Origin: Globisporangium splendens
Lineage: Eukaryota; Oomycota; Peronosporomycetes; Pythiales; Pythiaceae
Assembly (NCBI GenBank): GCA_006386115.1
Contig: VFIW01000008.1
Coordinates: 124,001-188,000 of the forward strand
DNA: 64,000 nt
Direction: 5' to 3'
Both the position numbers and the translations under genes were made by a program. The notes beneath the pieces are model-generated. The model was not told the origin of the DNA and searched no databases. It was given only the letters and a program-made list of their open reading frames with translations. Of this stretch, positions 61,918-64,000 are shown in pieces (within the stretch, counting starts at the first letter, position 1; the number at the start of each line of letters is the position of its first letter).

Positions 61918-63060
61918 ATGTCATCGGCGACAGCAGACTGCAAGCTGTTCACTCCACTCGAGCTCGGCCAAGGACTCATTCTCAAGAACCGCGTCGCGTT
62001 TGCGCCAATGACGCGCGCACGGACCGACCCGGTCACGCACGTGCCGTCCGACATGAACGCATTGTACTATGAACAGCGCGCTGGCGCGGGTCTCATCATC
62101 ACCGAAGCGACTTCCGTCTCCGAACAAGGCCACGGATGGTATGGCGCACCTGCGCTCTACAACGAGGCGCAGCTCGCTGGATGGAAGAAAGTGGTGGACC
62201 ACGTGCACGCCAAGGGTGGCAAGATCTTCTTGCAGATGTGGCATATCGGTCGTCAAGGTCACTCGAGCCACAACGCGAAGAACGACCTGGTATCAGCCTC
62301 GGGCGTTCGCCTCGAGACGGGCCACGCCAAGAACAACAAGGGCGAGTACGTCCAGTACGAGACGCCTCGACCTTTGCGTACGGATGAGATCCCAGGCATC
62401 GCTGAAGACTTTAGCCACAGCGCTGAGCTTGCCAAGCGTGCTGGCTTTGACGGTGTCGAGCTCCACTCGGCAAACGGGTATCTCTTCGACCAATTCTTCC
62501 AGTCGGTGACCAACAAGCGGACGGATATGTACGGCGGGACGTTCGAGAACCGCGCACGCATTCTGTTTGTCGTCTTGGACGCGATCAAAAAAGTGTTCCC
62601 CTCGGATCGCATCGCGGTTCGTTTGGCACCCAACGGTGCCTTCGCGGAAATGGGCTGTGAAGACAACGCCGAGTTTTTCACGTACCTCTTTGACAAGCTG
62701 AGTGACTGGGGCTTGGCGTACTTGGGCATCCTGGACGGTGTGGGCTTTGGCTGCCACACCAAGTGCCGCTTGCTCACGGCGTTTGACGCGAAGAAGCACT
62801 TCAAAGGCACGGTGCTCGCGAACAACAGCTACACGCGGGACACTGCTGAGGGCGCCATCCGCAGCGGCGCCGCCGACTTCGTGTCCTTCGGACGCATCTA
62901 CATTTCGAACCCAGACTTGGCTGAACGCTTCAAAAACGACTGGCCGCTCGCCCCTGAGCCTCCGTACGAGCACTACTGGGATCCAGCCAAGGGAGCCGAG
63001 GGGTACGTCGACTACCCACCATACACCCCGTCCGTTGGCAACGTGAGCGTACTAAATTGA
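61918..63060 (+). CDS. OYE-2: NADPH-dependent flavin oxidoreductase of the old yellow enzyme family
   Basis: 380 residues from the ATG at 61918. The barrel motifs are CKLFTPLELGQGLILKNRVA, FAPMTRARTDP (flavin-site Thr), MWHIGRQGHSS, ELHSANGYLFDQFFQ (His, Asn and catalytic Tyr), NKRTDMYGGTFENRAR, GTVLANNSYTR and DFVSFGRIYI. It closely resembles OYE-1, with a slightly longer C-terminus (PPYTPSVGNVSVLN). It is predicted to reduce enones or similar electrophiles with NADPH and FMN in the cytosol. No intron and no lesion. A longer open frame to 61684 is rejected because the extension lacks family character and contains the promoter element. Neighbours are LINE-A copy 4 and the G5 LTR. Confidence 0.95.
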   Translation: MSSATADCKLFTPLELGQGLILKNRVAFAPMTRARTDPVTHVPSDMNALYYEQRAGAGLIITEATSVSEQGHGWYGAPALYNEAQLAGWKKVVDHVHAKGGKIFLQMWHIGRQGHSSHNAKNDLVSASGVRLETGHAKNNKGEYVQYETPRPLRTDEIPGIAEDFSHSAELAKRAGFDGVELHSANGYLFDQFFQSVTNKRTDMYGGTFENRARILFVVLDAIKKVFPSDRIAVRLAPNGAFAEMGCEDNAEFFTYLFDKLSDWGLAYLGILDGVGFGCHTKCRLLTAFDAKKHFKGTVLANNSYTRDTAEGAIRSGAADFVSFGRIYISNPDLAERFKNDWPLAPEPPYEHYWDPAKGAEGYVDYPPYTPSVGNVSVLN

Positions 63061-63243
63061 GTACACACCCTTAAATGCATTTCTTTGTATCGTAGTTCAC
63101 ACCATTGAGCCGCAGCAACTCTCCTTGTTGAATCAATGATATCATGGAAAATGCAAGTGTGACAGCTTAACCGCTGGTCTTGTTGTCTCTTGTGGTCTGA
63201 GCAGAAGAAACAACTTGCTCGTGTGCTTGAGCGACATGAGAGT

Positions 63244-63651
63244 TGTAACACTTTATCTTGAGGAAGGCTTGATGCTTGGAAGGAAAAATTGAAAGTGAAT
63301 TGAATAAGAGTTACAAAAATCTGAAAGAAGAAAAACTCACTCTTACTACTACTGCTCAGTACTGCTATGAATCTTGATCTGTATATAAAACTCAATATAA
63401 ACTAATGCATGTTACTTGGTGACAATGAATCTTACACAGATATGCGCCTTGCGTCAGTTCTCCGCAATATTGACATGCGCCAATTTCTGATATAAGATAT
63501 CCACCATATTGACAATCCATTGGTCAATAATAACAATATTGGCATTGACATGCACAGAGTTCACATTGATATGCGCGGACAATCGCGCATTTTAAACACT
63601 CTAACGTGTCACTACCCAGCAATCCAGCAGCTGGAAGTGACATGTGTCACA
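63244..63651 (-). repeat. G5 3' LTR
   Basis: About 408 bases, TGTAACAC...GTGTCACA on the plus strand. On the minus strand it directly follows a polypurine tract (AAAGGAGGTCA). It includes a cluster of variants of ATTGACATGCGC between 63435 and 63580. The left boundary is inferred from the terminal TGTAAC; the partner LTR lies outside the window. Confidence 0.65.
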
Positions 63652-63676
63652 TGACCTCCTTTGAAGAAGAGCGGCT

Positions 63677-64000
63677 TTACTTCTTCTGAGCATCCCAGTA
63701 CAGATCAATGTGGCCTTGAACCTGTTTAAGGTTGTCGATAGGCACCCATGTTGCGGGCTCTTTAGTTTCTCCTAGCCACCAAATCTTATACTGCATATGG
63801 CTTTTTCTTTTGCGGTGGCCAATTACAGTTTTGACGAGCTGTCCCTCTGAACCATCCGCTAGGATAACCTTTCTCACCTCTTGGGTCCGTTTATCATCTT
63901 TCTGATATGGCTTCAGAAGGGACGTATGGAACACTGGGTGAAGTTTGAGTCCTTTCGGCAACAATAACTCATAGGAGTCTTTATGGACTTTACGGATGAT
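63677..64000 (-). CDS. G5 pol C-terminus (partial, runs off the window)
   Basis: The minus-strand frame from the window edge to a stop at 63677-63679 matches the ends of G3 and G4 pol. It shows LKLHPVFHTSLLKPYQKDDKR, then GSEGQLVKTVIGHRKR and a chromodomain-like QYKIWWLGETKEPATWVP. It is therefore a third member of the G3/G4 lineage, with the rest of the element beyond base 64000. Unlike G3 and G4, its stop lies before the LTR. Confidence 0.85.
   Translation of the reverse strand: MIRKVHKDSYELLLPKGLKLHPVFHTSLLKPYQKDDKRTQEVRKVILADGSEGQLVKTVIGHRKRKSHMQYKIWWLGETKEPATWVPIDNLKQVQGHIDLYWDAQKK

Noticed and set aside
1..64000. CRISPR arrays, operons or riboswitches
   Set aside because: The window is eukaryotic with spliced genes; no array of spaced direct repeats is present.

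Overview
The window looks like a repeat-rich, gene-poor stretch of an oomycete nuclear genome, most likely a saprolegnialean such as Aphanomyces (inference). Reasons: short introns of about 105-115 bases with GTATG donors; core promoters resembling the oomycete Inr/FPR element (GCTCATTYYNCAWTTT) just upstream of ATGs; a kinase-fold ORF of Crinkler C-terminus type; and LINE and Ty3/gypsy families of stramenopile character. About 70 percent is retroelement.

Layout. 1-3700: no convincing gene, one MITE-like inverted repeat. 3789-4859: secreted bacterial-type solute-binding protein. 4944-11318: three 5'-truncated copies of LINE-A (two minus, one plus, the last two head to head). 11564-11959: possible solo LTR. 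12042-13985: broken kinase-like gene. 13986-15690: LINE-B 3' part. 16112-21705: reductase cluster with an SDR pseudogene, an old yellow enzyme (OYE-1) and two intact two-exon SDR genes, plus a tRNA-derived SINE whose 3' tail is the LINE-A tail. 22327-22826: a LINE-B copy with an inverted 5' part. 22827-42275: a nested retrotransposon complex flanked by about 1.5 kb inverted arms, each carrying the first exon of an SDR gene. Outer element G1 (minus strand, 23932-39974, TSD CACAA) was hit in gag by G2 (plus strand, TSD CCTCG), and part of the complex was then duplicated. 42098-42942: SDR-3. 43333-49463: G3 (plus). 49491-55696: G4 (minus, one intact 1554-residue gag-pol frame, TSD CATAT). 55761-57333: broken membrane-protein gene whose upstream region was displaced by G3 and G4. 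57411-58251: SDR-4 with a nonsense codon. 58520-61325: a longer but internally deleted LINE-A. 61918-63060: OYE-2. 63244-64000: 3' end of a fifth gypsy element, G5.

How the parts relate. Host genes are a dispersed family of NAD(P)H-dependent reductases (two OYEs, five SDR loci), probably enone/carbonyl detoxification, with copies decaying as elements insert among them. The least expected signal is a 380-residue coiled-coil ORF running antisense to the 3' end of G2. Also notable are small conserved ORFs ahead of gag, a shared non-standard DNG protease motif in G3 and G4, and SINE/LINE tail sharing. Nothing was computed; identities and domain limits are read by eye.
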